This document shows, piece after piece, positions 12,502-24,501 of a stretch of DNA of 64,000 nt. Both the position numbers and the translations under genes were made by a program. The notes beneath the pieces were generated by a model, which made no database searches, was not told the origin of the DNA, and was given only the letters and a program-made list of their open reading frames with translations. The stretch is from Eucommia ulmoides (Eukaryota; Streptophyta; Magnoliopsida; Garryales; Eucommiaceae), in NCBI GenBank assembly GCA_016647705.1, contig CM028327.1, positions 43,092,017 through 43,156,016 on the forward strand, given 5' to 3'. Numbering within the stretch: position 1 is the stretch's first letter; each line of letters begins with the position of its first letter.

Positions 12502-14118
12502 TTATAATAGGACTTCAGGATAAACGATGTTCGTTGTTGACAGAGATCCCTGATCAGGTAGTAGGACACTCAATCGATCAAATGACGTACATCTCGATAA
12601 AGCAACGTAAAGTTGACCATGACTGAACATCGGCATGGTCAAGTCAACTCCAACATATTTTACAGACTGTCCCTGGGATTTATTGATGGTCATGGCATAT
12701 GCCAAACGAACCGGGAATTGGCGTCTCGTCATTTTGAACGAAAATTCAGTAGTCGAAGGTGTCAAAGAAATTCTTGGAATGAACGCAGTATTTCCAGCTT
12801 TTTCCCCAGTTAAAATTATTGCCTCAATTACACGCGAGACACATCTTACAACCATCAATCTTGTGCCATTGCAAAGCCCCTCATTCGGTGCGATATTTCG
12901 CAGCAACATAATTGGACAACCAACTTTAAGATCTAGCTTAAAAGGGGGCAATCTAGGGGGGTCTAATGAATTCAAATACTCATTAGGATAACGATTTGTA
13001 ATTTGAGGATCAGCTCTATCTTCTTCGGACATTTTATCCGCTGCCAAGTACGTAATGGTATTGCCAGGAAACATTTCTAAAGCCTTCGAATTTACTATGC
13101 TAACATCATCATTTCATGGAGAAAGAATGGTTCGCTCAGTAAGAAACGTAGGAGTGACAATACTTGGCGTATTAAGTCCTGGATAAACAGATGATATTAA
13201 CTCATCGATATTACGACAACAGTATATGTTTGATGGCAACTGTACACTTTCATGAGGATTCTTTCCAATCTGAAATTTGAAACATAAACATCCAATTTAG
13301 TTACTTTGAAAAAGTAATTAAGTATTCACAAATTGTAAAACTCGATAGCGACAACTGCAGTTTACCTGAAGTAGAAATTCAGAGAATTCCGTATTTCGAT
13401 TGTTTGTGCTACTTAAGCGCATGTTTAATTCCAGTGTCAAGACGGTAATATGCTTCCAAAGGTTGGAACGTCGCAACGTTGAAGCAACAATTTGTTGGCG
13501 GACTCTTTTTGGTATAACAGGTAGGATTTGCCTGAAATCTCCCCCAAGTACTACAGTTATACCCCCGAATGGCTTCTTGTTATCTCGAATATCTTGCAAC
13601 GTTCGATCGACAGTTTCAACGCAGTATCTATGTTGCATTGGAACTTCATCCCAAATAATAAGTTTGGTCTTCCTGAACAACTCAGAATGTAACGACTGCT
13701 TACTGAAACCACATACTGAATTATCCAGTATGTCCAATGGGATGCGGAATGTAGAATGTGCCGTTCGGCCTCCTTCTAGTAATAGCGATGCTATACCAGA
13801 CGATGCGACGGTAATAACAATATGACCAAGAGAACGACATTTTGTTGCAATTGTATTATAAAGAAATGTTTTTCCAGTACCAGCACCACCATTGAGGAAG
13901 AACATAGTTCCTCTATTAGCAAACACGGAAGAAATTATTGATTCATAAGCACTACGCTGTCCATCATTAAGGCGATCGATGTTAGTCTCAACATCCAATC
14001 GTTGCGCCTTATGTTGTAATTGTATGTGTTCCCATATTAGCCTATTTCCTACAACTGTATTCCAATCCATTACAGGTAGTGGCATTGGCGGAAAATCGAT
14101 TAAACTTTTGCCACATTC
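12502..14118 (-). CDS. Helitron RepHel, PIF1-like helicase part
   Basis: This is the C-terminal half of the Helitron RepHel protein, a superfamily 1 helicase of the PIF1 group that unwinds DNA during rolling-circle transposition. The first exon (to 13366) shows Walker [13 protein letters not shown], motif [13 protein letters not shown] and [11 protein letters not shown] 96-bp intron (13365-13270, CAG|GTAAAC ... TTTCAG|ATT, phase 0) follows. The last exon (13269-12502) carries [20 protein letters not shown] and LYVALSR. An in-frame TGA at 13114-13116 falls just before [17 protein letters not shown], a normally conserved block. The part continues in the same frame from the Rep exon across an in-frame TAA at 14119-14121. 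The intron in this position fits plant Helitron helicases. Confidence 0.9.
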
Positions 14119-16801
14119 TTACAATAGTTGATTCAAAAGATACAAACCATAATCTTTAATCTGGTCTTCAGTTGGGTCAGAAATTTTGTATGATATATGT
14201 AGTTTATGTGGTATATCATCACATAAATACAATGAAAATCGATCCCATAATTCATGTGGATTTATCGGTGCACAATATGTTAGAAGTACACAGAATAATG
14301 TCCTTAACTGATGACCAGTTCTAATGATGGACGCTTCTTGAAGACATTGTATCCACTCACCATCATCTTCTAAGAGTCCCATTGCCACACATGCAGCCTT
14401 AAATGTCACATGTTCAAAGTTATTCACAGTACGTAGGCACTTAAATGACTTTGGTCCTTTGGTAACTGTTAACAGTAGACGTAGATAAAATCGTTCACCC
14501 GAATTAGGAGGCACAAAGTACATTCTACCAATAGCAAACCCTTTTTGTCTTGGTTTCCATCTTTTTTCATTTTTCACCCAAACAAAATATTGGGGAAACT
14601 CCTGATAAGTATATACAAGCGCCTCCTCATGTGCTGCGCAATAGGAAAAATAACCCGTAAGAGTTGATACTTGTGATTGTGCCCTGGAAACAATAGTTTC
14701 CATACTTTCATTAGGATTAAAAAGAACTCGATGCATTCCAGGCAAATGGATTTCCAATCGTACAACATTTGGACTCTCGTCATGCAAAGGGAAACTAAAA
14801 AGTCTCCAAGCCGCTTCCGATGGCCCTATGTATCTTGCATCAAGATATTGCTTGATTTCATCTATTTCTCCCAAAGTCAATGTTGTTCGATCCCCACCTT
14901 TGTAGATATACTTGTGAATATATTTAACACATCGAATTCCAGCGCAAACCTCAACATTAATATGACAATCGAATATTCTTGAAAGGTGCGGATTGTAAGG
15001 AACAACATCCCGATTATCAACTTGGTGTCCCCTAACAATATAAACTTTACCATTATTACGACGACGGTAAATGGGATAACCATCTTGATCCATTGTTGTT
15101 TCATTTGCCCAAACCCTTGGATACCTCTTCGTACATTTTCCATTTTCCATGCAAATAGATTTTGGATTTCGAAAGCCACATGGCCCATGAACCATACATT
15201 TTTTTACAGTCTGAAAAAGCTCTGGTTCTTCTACTTGATCTGGAAATTCTGCACATACTATTCGATCCACTTGATCACATGTTCGAATTTTATGTGGCCC
15301 GTCAAAAAAAATAAGCAAGTGCATGTGTGGCAATCCTCTTTTTTGATACTCAATTGTGAAAACATGGGCAACCTTTTTCCCAAAAACTTGTGTTTTTTCA
15401 ATATCTTTCATCAAAGCATTCCTCTTTTGTTGGAAAACACGGGCAATTAAGTCTGGGCGATCACTTGGCTTTTGATTTTGAAGTAAGGCTGAAGTCACTT
15501 CATTCCAATGAGGATTTGCAGTCATAGTTAGAAAAACATCTGGATGATGGTTGTGACGCGTTATAGCCATTGAATCTTGAAATATTTCAAACATATGCCT
15601 TGGTCCACCGATGAATGAAGAAGGTAAAACTATTCGCCTACCTATTTGATCAGGTCCTAACCCGTCAAATGATACGTCGGTAAGGTTTTGATATAGTTCA
15701 GCACGTAGATTTGACTGATTAAGTCTGTAGTAATTCAATCGATTTTGCTCTGTTGCAGCCCAAGCATCAACCAAGAATTCTTGGAATAAATTTCCACCCC
15801 TTAGAATCGATGAGTACTCAGTCGGTCGTTCAAACAATCGATAACTATAAAATTGTATCTGAGTTAACCGATCATCTGTATGTTGACCATTTAACACATC
15901 CCACTGTCTAAATCCAGGTTCCCATCCAAGCTCACCAAAAGGAAAGAATAGAACATAATGCAACGGTAAGTATGCAGGATGACATTCATTAATTCTCAAT
16001 AATTCGTTACCTGCCCTTAAGTGTAGAATAATGTCTCTCATACCGCCAAAATGAGTTCCGTCCCCTGGTAATATGACTGCAACCTCATCCGTTGTAGGCA
16101 AATTGTATCGTCGTCGATCTGCACTTGAATTGTATTGAAGAATTGCAGGCAACGTTTGAAAATTCAAATCCAGTTGATTTAGAATTGCGTGAGCCTGCCT
16201 AAACTTATTCGTGAATGCATTGTATTGCAACAAACTATCTTGAATAATTTGTAGAACATCACTTCTCAAAGAAGGATTTCTGCGACATCTAATACTATGA
16301 GCGTGCGCTGGATCATAAATATACAATTGGGCGTAAATAGGATCTTGTCCGTCTTCAGGAATTAATGATCCTGTTCGATGGCGTAGTTCACCATGAATAG
16401 TAAATGATGTTGGACCTCTTCCAGTAAATACTCTTTGATCCAATCTAGCTCCAAGGCTTGTAAAAGCATTTGTTGCATTATACTCTCGAATGTGACGACG
16501 GAATGATATAGATATTTCATCTATCCCATCAAATAACGCTTTGATTTGTAAAGGTGGCATTGTGAGCAAAGGTAATCTAACCTTACCTTGTAAGCAACAT
16601 GTTCCAAATAAAGGACGTGTTGTTGTTGATTTGGACAATCTTTCGTCCATCCAATGCAAAGCAGAACAATAAGGGCATACGACATCCATTTTACCTAGAC
16701 AATGACGTTTCGACCTTGTATTATCCAAATGACTAATTGGTATATTTTGCAAGTCATCATTGGCTTAGCTTTCATCTAAACATTCACCCGCAGATGTTGG
16801 C
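14119..16801 (-). CDS. Helitron RepHel, HUH replication-initiator part
   Basis: This is the large exon encoding the helitron_like_N region and the Rep nuclease. Zinc-finger-like cysteines lie near the start (CPYCSALHWMDERL). The HUH motif reads KRGLPHMHLLIFFDG, giving the paired metal-binding histidines. The two-tyrosine motif reads YLDARYIGPSEAAWRLF. Rep nicks and rejoins single strands during rolling-circle transposition. The exon opens at 16801 after GTGTAG and joins the preceding exon in phase (TG|G). An in-frame TAA at 16765-16767 lies near its start and another at 14119-14121 separates it from the helicase. The open frame between them is 877 codons, so the Rep domain is uninterrupted. 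Confidence 0.92.
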
Positions 16802-16871
16802 CTACACCAAATGAGAAAATAATTCTTAATCCTAACAACTTAAATGATCTAGGAAGAGAGGATAATTTTAC

Positions 16872-17954
16872 CATATATGATCGGAATCTAAGACATTTGG
16901 TTGCAATTCCACTCTATTACGTTTTCTTCCCGTTCGTTGTGCAGGAGCAACGTTCGATATGTTCTGAGTGGTTATCGTCAGATAATTATTAACATAGTCA
17001 AAGTAAATGTAATGCACATTAATTTAGATAATTAACTGGATCACACCTGTGCACACTGCAAAATTGTCTCTTCATCGATAATGGGCATAGGAGATAAGTT
17101 TGTATTTGTAGCATGTTCAGTATCCACAGTCATGGGTCGTTGCAGATCTTCAGTCATAAATCCACCATTTGTACGACACAAAAACTGATGACTAATTCTC
17201 TCACGATGTCTTCTCGCTCGTTGTGCTAGTGCAGCTTTTGATACGATCTATAGCAATACAAATATCATTTGTTCGAATTTAACTATAGCAAGATATAGTT
17301 AAAGAGTAGGCAACACACCTGTTCATCTTGAATCATTTCGGCATCCACCATTGGTGTATCAGTTAGATCATTATTAATGTCCACGACCGTTAACAGTTGT
17401 GGAACATGTATGATGGATGGGCCAGTTGCAAGCTCAGTATGACATTCTCTCTCTCTCTCCCTTCGAGCTCGTTGTGCGATGGCAGCTTTTGATATGTTCT
17501 ATGATCATTGGCCATGCAATTAAGTTGGTGAAAAATTGTTTTACGATTCGATCAAACAAACGAAAGAAAGATTACACACCTGTTCACATTGCACAGCAGA
17601 GTGTATGCGTACTCTCTTTTTATGAGCTTCTTCGACTCTTTCTCGTTCCCTTCTCTTTTTTTGGGCCAAGGAGGCGGTTGATACGTTCTAGAGATATGAA
17701 AAAAACGAACGACATGTTTAATTTTTCATCTATGTTGAAGTGTATTTCAAGTGTTTAAATGTTTTAGAGAACGATCATGAAAACTATAGATTTACATTAT
17801 TGACGTAATAATGGTATATGAAATTAGATTTAAACATGTTCAATCAATAAAAGCTGTAAATGTAGTTTGATAACTAAAATATTCATACCAAATTGGGAGG
17901 AACGTTCTCTTTTCCTTTCTCCTTTCCTTTGCAGTTTGTATCTTTATTTTGCAT
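16872..17954 (-). CDS. Helitron RepHel N-terminal exons with a repeated basic motif
   Basis: Five small exons upstream of the Rep exon: 17954-17889, 17687-17580, 17498-17319, 17247-17047 and 16963-16872. All have good donors and acceptors, and phases match through to the Rep exon. The probable start is MQNKDTNCKGKEKGKENV. Exons 2-5 each begin with a version of the same motif: NVSTASLAQKKRRERERVEE, NISKAAIAQRARRERERECH, IVSKAALAQRARRHRERISH and NISNVAPAQRTGRKRNRVEL. These look like duplicated exons. The motif is very basic, which would fit nuclear localisation or nucleic-acid contact; that role is inference. Confidence 0.75.
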
Positions 17955-18129
17955 GGCTATTCCGTTATCCTTAAAAGAATAAACCGTAGAATCGCAAAGA
18001 CATAAAAAAGAGATTTAAAGCAATTATATATTTTTAACAGTGTTTGATTTCTTTTAGAATAGAAAGCTATAATATATAAGATAGATGATAAAAAAACAAC
18101 TTCAAACAAACTTTGATGGTCAAAAAAAT

Positions 18130-18965
18130 TAATTGACCATCACCGTCTTCTGTTCAATTTTTGTTCTAAAATTGATTTCAATTTCAAACCCAAAACTAAT
18201 TCAATTTAGGGCGACGGTGAAGGTTTCGAAGATCGATCGACGGTGGTAGGGCTAGATCGATCATCGCTGTGCAGACAATCGACCATCACCGTTTCTATTC
18301 CAAAATTGATTTCAATTTGAAGCATAATTTTCTATTTTTGTTCTAAAATTGATTTCAATTGCAAACCCAAAAGTAATTCAATTTAGGGCAACGGTGAAGG
18401 TTTCGACGATTGATCGACGGTGCAAGGGCTAGGTCGGTTGTGGGATTCAACAACCCAATCGACCCTCGTCGTGCAGACAATCGACCATTACCGTCTTCTA
18501 TTCTATTTCTGTTCTAGAATTGATTTCAATTTCAAACCCAAAACTAATTCAACATAGGACGACGGTGAAGGTTTCGGCGATCGATTCAACAACCACCAAT
18601 GAACTACAATTGACCCTCACCGTGCAGACAATCGGCCATCACATTCGTTTGTTCTATTTTTGTTCCAATATTCAAACCCAAAACTAATTCAAATTGAGTT
18701 TTGTTCCAATCAAGATTTAAACAGTGATTTGAAAACCCAAAATCGGGAGATTGAAAACCCAAAATCTGTTCCAAAACTAATACTCAAATACAAACTAATT
18801 CAACAACCAAATCGATTCCTAAATAGAAGAATAGAGCGAGAGATGTACCTAGATCAGTTAGTTCAGGCGATGGAACTGGCGACTCTTCAATCTCAATCGA
18901 TCGTCGTGTTCTTTTCCAAAATTGATTTGGAAACCCAAAATCAACGGTGCTAGGGCTAGATTCAA
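18130..18965. repeat. Diverged repeats upstream of RepHel
   Basis: Blocks built from aattgatttcaatttcaaac, acccaaaa-ctaattcaa and gacggtgaaggtttcg recur at about 18140, 18295, 18480 and 18600. They lie just upstream of the RepHel start, where its promoter should be. No solid ORF. Confidence 0.55.
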
Positions 18966-19360
18966 CAACCAAATCGGTTCCCAAATAGAAGAATAGAGCG
19001 AGAGATGTACCTAGATCGGTTGGTTCAAGCGATGGAACTGGCCACGGCGGCGGTCTTCGATGTGGCGGAGAAATGGCGAATGGCGACGATCTCAGTAGTG
19101 CCTGATGGCGACGGAGCGGAGCACCGGTTTGTAGAGAGAGAGAGAGAGAGCGCGAGTGAGAGAGAGCGGAGCACAGGCCTATAGAGAGAGAGCGTGACTA
19201 ATAAGGAGAACCGGTTTGGAGAGAGAGAGCTCGAAAAATTTCTGTAGAGTGAGGTAAAGGCCAATTAATTATGAACGCTAATTTTTGTCTTCATCAAAAA
19301 CAAAAAAGTAGACACTACATCACTTTGTTGTAAATTAATAATTAACAATAAAATTGTCAA
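18966..19360. other. Helitron spacer with GA microsatellites
   Basis: Relatively GC-rich stretch with GA-rich tracts (19134-19160 and 19180-19235), then AT-rich DNA leading into the 288-bp array. No gene recognised. Confidence 0.4.
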
Positions 19361-20415
19361 TTATCTCATATATCCTAGATCGAAAACGCAAATAGATATT
19401 ATCAAACTCTACCATAATCAGTATAAATATTGATGGATAATTTTGACTTTTTAAAGTATGATAATTTACTTTAACAAAAATTGCAACATTTGCACTTCAA
19501 TTTAAAACATGCAGACATAAGTGATTACAAAAATAACACATAAAATGCAATTATAATTGCTTTTTACCCGCTCTTACATTGATCTTGTTTCATTTTTAAC
19601 CCTTCAACTGTAAAAAAAAACTACACATCAACTCTAAAATAATAAACAATTATCTCATATATCCTGGATTGAAAACGCAACCAGATATTATCAAACTCTA
19701 CCATAATCAGTATAAATATTGATGGATAATTTGGACTTTTTAAAGTATGATCATTTACTTTAACAAAAATTGCAACATTTGCACTTCAATTTAAAACATG
19801 CAGACATAAGTGATTACAAAAATAACACATAAAATGCAATTATAATTGCTTTTTACCCACTCTTACATTGATCTTGTTTCATTTTAACCCTTCAAGTCTA
19901 AAAAAAACTACACATCAACTCTAAAATAATAAACAATTATCTCATATATCCTGGATTGAAAACGCAACCAGATATTATCAAACTCTACCATAATCAGTAT
20001 AAATATTGATGGATAATTTGGACTTTTTAAAATTTGATCATTTACTTTAACAAAAATTGCAACATTTGCACTTCAATTTAAAACATGCAGACATAAGTGA
20101 TTACAAAAATAACACATAAAATGCAATTATAATTGCTTTTTACCCGCTCTTACTTTGATCTTGTTTCATTTTTAACCCTTCAACTGTAAAAAAAAACTAC
20201 ACATCAACTCTAAAATAATAAACAATTATCTCATATATCCTGGATTGAAAACGCAACCAGATATTATCAAACTCTACCATAATCAGTATAAATATTGATG
20301 GATAATTTGGACTTTTTAAAATTTGATGATTTACTTTAAAAAAAATTGCAACACTTGCACTTCAATTTAAAACATGCAGACATAAGTGATTACAAAAATA
20401 ACACATAAAATGCAA
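19361..20415. repeat. Helitron internal tandem array, period about 288 bp
   Basis: Units begin ttatctcatatatcct at 19361, 19650, 19937 and 20226, spacing 289, 287 and 289 bp. The fourth unit breaks off near 20415. A displaced piece of the unit (atccgctctcactttgatct) appears at 20579-20640 after an unrelated insert. Units are nearly identical, so the array is recent. It is non-coding. Confidence 0.9.
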
Positions 20416-22462
20416 TTATTTTGATAATTTAAGTGCCAACATCCTTAAAAAAAAAGAAAAAAAATTAACAAAAAAATCAAGGTGGAGATCATGGTAAAAG
20501 TCACGTCTCTCAATCTTAGTGTGATAGGATCCGAGACAACCTATTTTAAAAAAGTAAAAAAAATAATAATTATTTTTTATCCGCTCTCACTTTGATCTTG
20601 TTTCATTTTTAACCCTTCAACTCTAAAAAATACTACACATCACCTCCTTCAACTCTTTGAAACTCGCATTTTTGTGCAAAAAAAAAATATCAAAAAATTG
20701 AGAGGAAAGCAAAACTATTTTTGTGCACAAATCTATGATATAAATCACAAATTATATTGTCAAGATCTTGAAAGGGATTCATCGAGAGAATTGTGAAAGT
20801 GATGCAGACAGATTATGACATAGAGATATGAAATAAAACTAATTATATTGTCAAGACAAATCAAACTAATTTAAGTTTAAAAGTGGAAGAAAATTACCGA
20901 AAATCAATAGATCGAAACTGCAGATTCATTCAACAAAAAAATAACACTTAGGATATTCACCTGAAAAAAAAAAAAATCAAATTAAGTATAAAGTCCTAAT
21001 TATGCCAAAACATCATAGTTAAAAATACAAAACTAAATCAGTTTCTCGCGAGGCGCACCGTCACTGGGAGTTCGACTCGTAAACGGAGAAATACATGATT
21101 TGATCATGCAAATGGGAAAGGGAAAATGAAGGGAAAACAATTATTTCACCCATTGATTTGATCTCAATTAAAGAATTAAATAATTCCATTGTTTTGGAGA
21201 AGCAACAGTTATTAAAGAATTCAATTGTTTTGTCCTTGCAAATGGGAAAGGAAAAGTGCAAGCAAATGGCTAGTGGAGTTTGCTTTGTAATTTCAATGAA
21301 AAATACCATTCATGATGTTCGACAACTCATCAAAGAATAATATTGCTCAATTATAGTCCAAGTTGGAGCTTATGCGAAGGAGTAGGGAACACACGGCAAA
21401 GGAGGTGGCCGGATTTGGACATTTCAAACAAAGTCAAACTCAAATCTGGCCAGATCGGACCTCGATCTGGCCAAATCGAACCAATTGGAATCGTAATGGT
21501 TCGTGGAGGTGATGAATGATAGATTGAGCAGATCTAATAAAGATCCAATTGAGCAGAGCTATATGCATGAACGTATATATATGCATGCAACGATGTAGAG
21601 AGAGAGAGAGAGAGAGGTTTTTGTGATCACTATATGCATGAACGTATATATATGCATGCTCATAGTGGTTTGGGAATACTTTTATAAAAAAGTCGATTGA
21701 CAATTTAATTTTTAGACCTATTAATATTCTAACCAGATAATATCCGTAATGTTAAATAACATTAAAATTTAATTTTCAAATATCAGGAGTCACAATGACA
21801 TAAATGGAAAGTCGTTTAATCACCGAAAAATTTCAGGTGGTTTGCATAAAATTTTAACTCTCATTTCAGCTTTCCAAAAGCATAAACAAAAATGGTGGAG
21901 TTTTGGGTAGTAAATACTCACGATTTTTCAATATGTTACGGATTTTAAGATAATTGAATGATGTTCTCTTTTACAATTGATTTATTGAAAGTGTAAATAT
22001 TAACAAAATAATGTTAATATTAATTCCCATAATTATTTAATTAGTTTGTTAACATTAACAAATTGTTAAAAAAAATGGACATTTGTGCTTAAGAAATCCC
22101 TTCCATCACTGTTGACTTGGAAGGATATTAATGCGATCACTATTAATAATAGGACTATTCTGTTTTGTATAATAAATAGAGTTAAAAATAATAATAGAAA
22201 AATAAGGATATAATGGTTTGTCCCCTTAAATCAGGTCGCTTTAAGCTGGACTGGATAGATACATCTTATCGAAAATTCAGAAGAAAAAAGTGGAAGTTAA
22301 CCCTTTGGAGGGCTTAGAAAACTTAGAAAAACTTATTTGAACTCTCCTTAATTTACTAATATTAATATACATATATTCAATAAACATACCTGAACTCTCC
22401 TTACTATCAATAATGTCTTATATTAATGAGTCTATAGATTCAATGACGAATATAAATGATTT
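20416..22462. other. Helitron AT-rich non-coding region
   Basis: No credible gene. It holds a displaced 288-bp-unit fragment at 20579-20640 and two copies of a block with atgcatgaacgtatatatat (about 21562 and 21634) around a GA microsatellite at 21597-21616. Near 21090-21260 the phrase catgcaaatgggaaagg recurs in part. Confidence 0.45.
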
Positions 22463-22892
22463 GGAAACTTTGTTTTATTTCCTAAAAATCCCAATTTATC
22501 CAATCCAAATGGAGAGCAAAAATTTAACAACAATGCCTAAAAAAATTGAATGCATGTATGCATTTATTTCCTATAAACAATGCATGTATGCATTTAAAAT
22601 TTCAATTTTATGTTAAAATCCATGCTATTACTGTCAAAATAATCAAATAGTACCGTAATGTTTCGTGTGTAAATTTTGGAAACTTTGTTTTGTTTCCTAA
22701 AAACCCCAATTTATCCAATCCAAATGGAGAGCAAAAATTTAAAAACAATGCTTAAAAAAATTGAATGCATGTATGCATTTATTTCCTATAAACAATGCAT
22801 GTATGCATTTAAAATTTCAATTTTATGTTAAAATCCATGCTATTACTGTCAAAATAATCAAATAGTACCGTAATGTTTCGTGTGTAAATTTT
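22463..22892. repeat. 215-bp tandem duplication inside the Helitron
   Basis: Two adjacent copies start ggaaactttgtttt at 22463 and 22678. Each contains two gcatgtatgcattt blocks and ends near tttcgtgtgtaaatttt. Only scattered differences separate them. No ORF. Confidence 0.85.
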
Positions 22893-23050
22893 GAGAAGTT
22901 ATTAATATAAATTAATTTTTTTTCTAAACCAGCACATTGAGCGGGTCTAAAACTATTCATATATGTACCATAATGCTTGATATATAAATTAATAATTCAA
23001 AAATCAAAACATAGTTCCACAAAAAAATATGTACCATTTGTCTAATACGT

Positions 23051-23186
23051 TGCCGTCGCCAGCTCGTTGCCTATCCTTACCGTTCTATCACCGCCCCGTG
23101 AAGCCATCGCCGCCGCAGCAACTGCGGCGGCGATGGCTTCACGGGGCGGTGATAGAACGGCACGGATCGGCGCTGGCGACGGCGAC
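23051..23186. repeat. Perfect 39-bp hairpin in a GC-rich island
   Basis: The left arm 23080-23118 (starting ccgttctatcaccgccccgt) is exactly complementary to the right arm 23122-23160, with a 3-nt loop caa. Farther out, gccgtcgccag on the left pairs with ctggcgacggc on the right, so the foldback extends imperfectly over about 135 bp. It is much more GC-rich than its surroundings and lies about 1.3 kb inside the Helitron 5' end. Confidence 0.9.
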
Positions 23187-23396
23187 TGTAGAAGCGACGA
23201 CAATCGCGATGGTGAAATTTACAGCAATCAACAACTGCCGATCAACCACAGCCGTCCAGGCCCACGAAGATCTGAACAGTCTTCGTCAATGGAAATAGAA
23301 GAAGAGAGAGACGTACCTAGATGGATTTCAAGTTCGGTAGTGCGGTGACCTGAACAGATCTGAGGTTGCCGTGGGGAGGATTGACGAAGACGGTTC

Positions 23397-24099
23397 AGAG
23401 AAATGAGAGAACGAAGCTGGGTTGCCGTGGGTTTGTTCTGCAACAAAAACAAAAATTTAGAACAAAAAAATCCATTTCAGATCTGCAAGAAATTGGGGAT
23501 TTCAGATCAAACCAAATGTATAGGGTTGAAAATAGAGAGAGAAGAATATGTGGCGAAGGAAGTGGATACCTGTTCGTGCCTCTATGACGACGGTGACGGC
23601 TACGGCACTCGAAGAGGAGGCCAGATGGGGTAGTCGACGGCTGGATGGCTGGATTTACGGCAGTGGGTTTGACGACGGAGTCGTAGTTCACCAACGGATG
23701 ATGGATCGAACTGAGCTTGCTGCTTGGAGGAGGGATCGATCGAACAGAGCTGCAACAAAAACAAAAATTTAGACAAAAATTGATGAGAGAAATGAGAGAA
23801 CGAAGCTGGGTTGCCGTGGGTTTGTTCTGCAACAAAAACAAAAATTTAGAACAAAAAAATCCATTTCAGATATGCAAGAAATTGGGGATTTCAGATCAAA
23901 CCAAATGTATAGGGCTGAAAATAGAGAGAGAAGAACATGTGGCGGAGGAAGTGGATACCTGTTCGTGCCTCTATGACGACGGTGACGGCTACGGCACTCG
24001 AAGAGGAGGCCAGATGGGGTAGTCGACGGCTGGATGGCTGGATTTACGGCAGTGGGTTTGACGACGGAGTCGTAGTTCACCAACGGATGATGGATCGAA
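23397..24099. repeat. 314-bp direct repeat near the Helitron 5' end
   Basis: Copies at 23397-23710 and 23786-24099 (offset 389 bp) both start agagaaatgagagaacgaag and end atggatcgaa. They are almost identical. They create matching ORF pairs on both strands, which is why several similar short reading frames appear here; none resembles a known protein. Confidence 0.88.
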
Positions 24100-24501
24100 G
24101 CTTCTGCGTGGTGGAGGGCTCGATCGACGATTGGTGCTTGGAGGAGCGATCGATCGAAGCTGGGTGCGTGGAGGAGAGATCAATCGAAGGCTGAGCGTTG
24201 ATTTTTGTATCATCGGCGAAGAAGGGCATGGGAGTGAGAGAGAAGCGAGAAGTGCTGGGGAGAGAGAGAGACGACAGAGAGAGAGAGTGAGTGAGCCCTG
24301 ATATCTGCCGCTGGAGGGAAAGGGAAAATATAATCACAATCGTTGGATGATCTTTGATCCTAAGGCTACAAATGTCTCTTACTAATATTTGATCTTGGCC
24401 CTTGGATATGAGATCTAAGGGTCAAAAATTTCTCCCGCCCAAAAATGTCTTCAACCACTGTAGCACGCATTTTCAAATGAGGATCTAATTTATATTATAG
24501 A

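Larger units (their letters stand above)
9848..24501 (-). mobile_element. Near-complete autonomous-type Helitron, 14.65 kb
   Basis: Helitrons are rolling-circle DNA transposons that insert between A and T without target duplication. Read on the minus strand this one starts TCTATAATATAAATTAG at 24501, preceded by A. It ends with an 8-bp hairpin, 11 nt of spacer and CTAG at 9848, followed by T. These are the expected TC...CTRR termini. Between them is a RepHel gene (12502-17954, minus strand) whose N-terminus faces the 5' end. The element carries unusual non-coding cargo: a 175-bp tandem repeat near the 3' end, a 288-bp tandem array, a 215-bp duplication, a 314-bp direct repeat and a perfect 39-bp hairpin towards the 5' end. 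RepHel has three in-frame stops and no frameshift that I could see, so decay looks recent. No host gene capture was recognised. Confidence 0.9.

Noticed and set aside
19361-20415. CRISPR-like regular repeats
   Set aside because: The period is about 288 bp with no short-repeat/spacer layout, in a plant Helitron; it is a plain tandem array.
23395-24337. Cluster of overlapping ORFs of 70-150 codons on both strands as a captured gene
   Set aside because: They are paired copies created by the 314-bp direct repeat and GC-rich composition; no known domain and no splice-consistent model.
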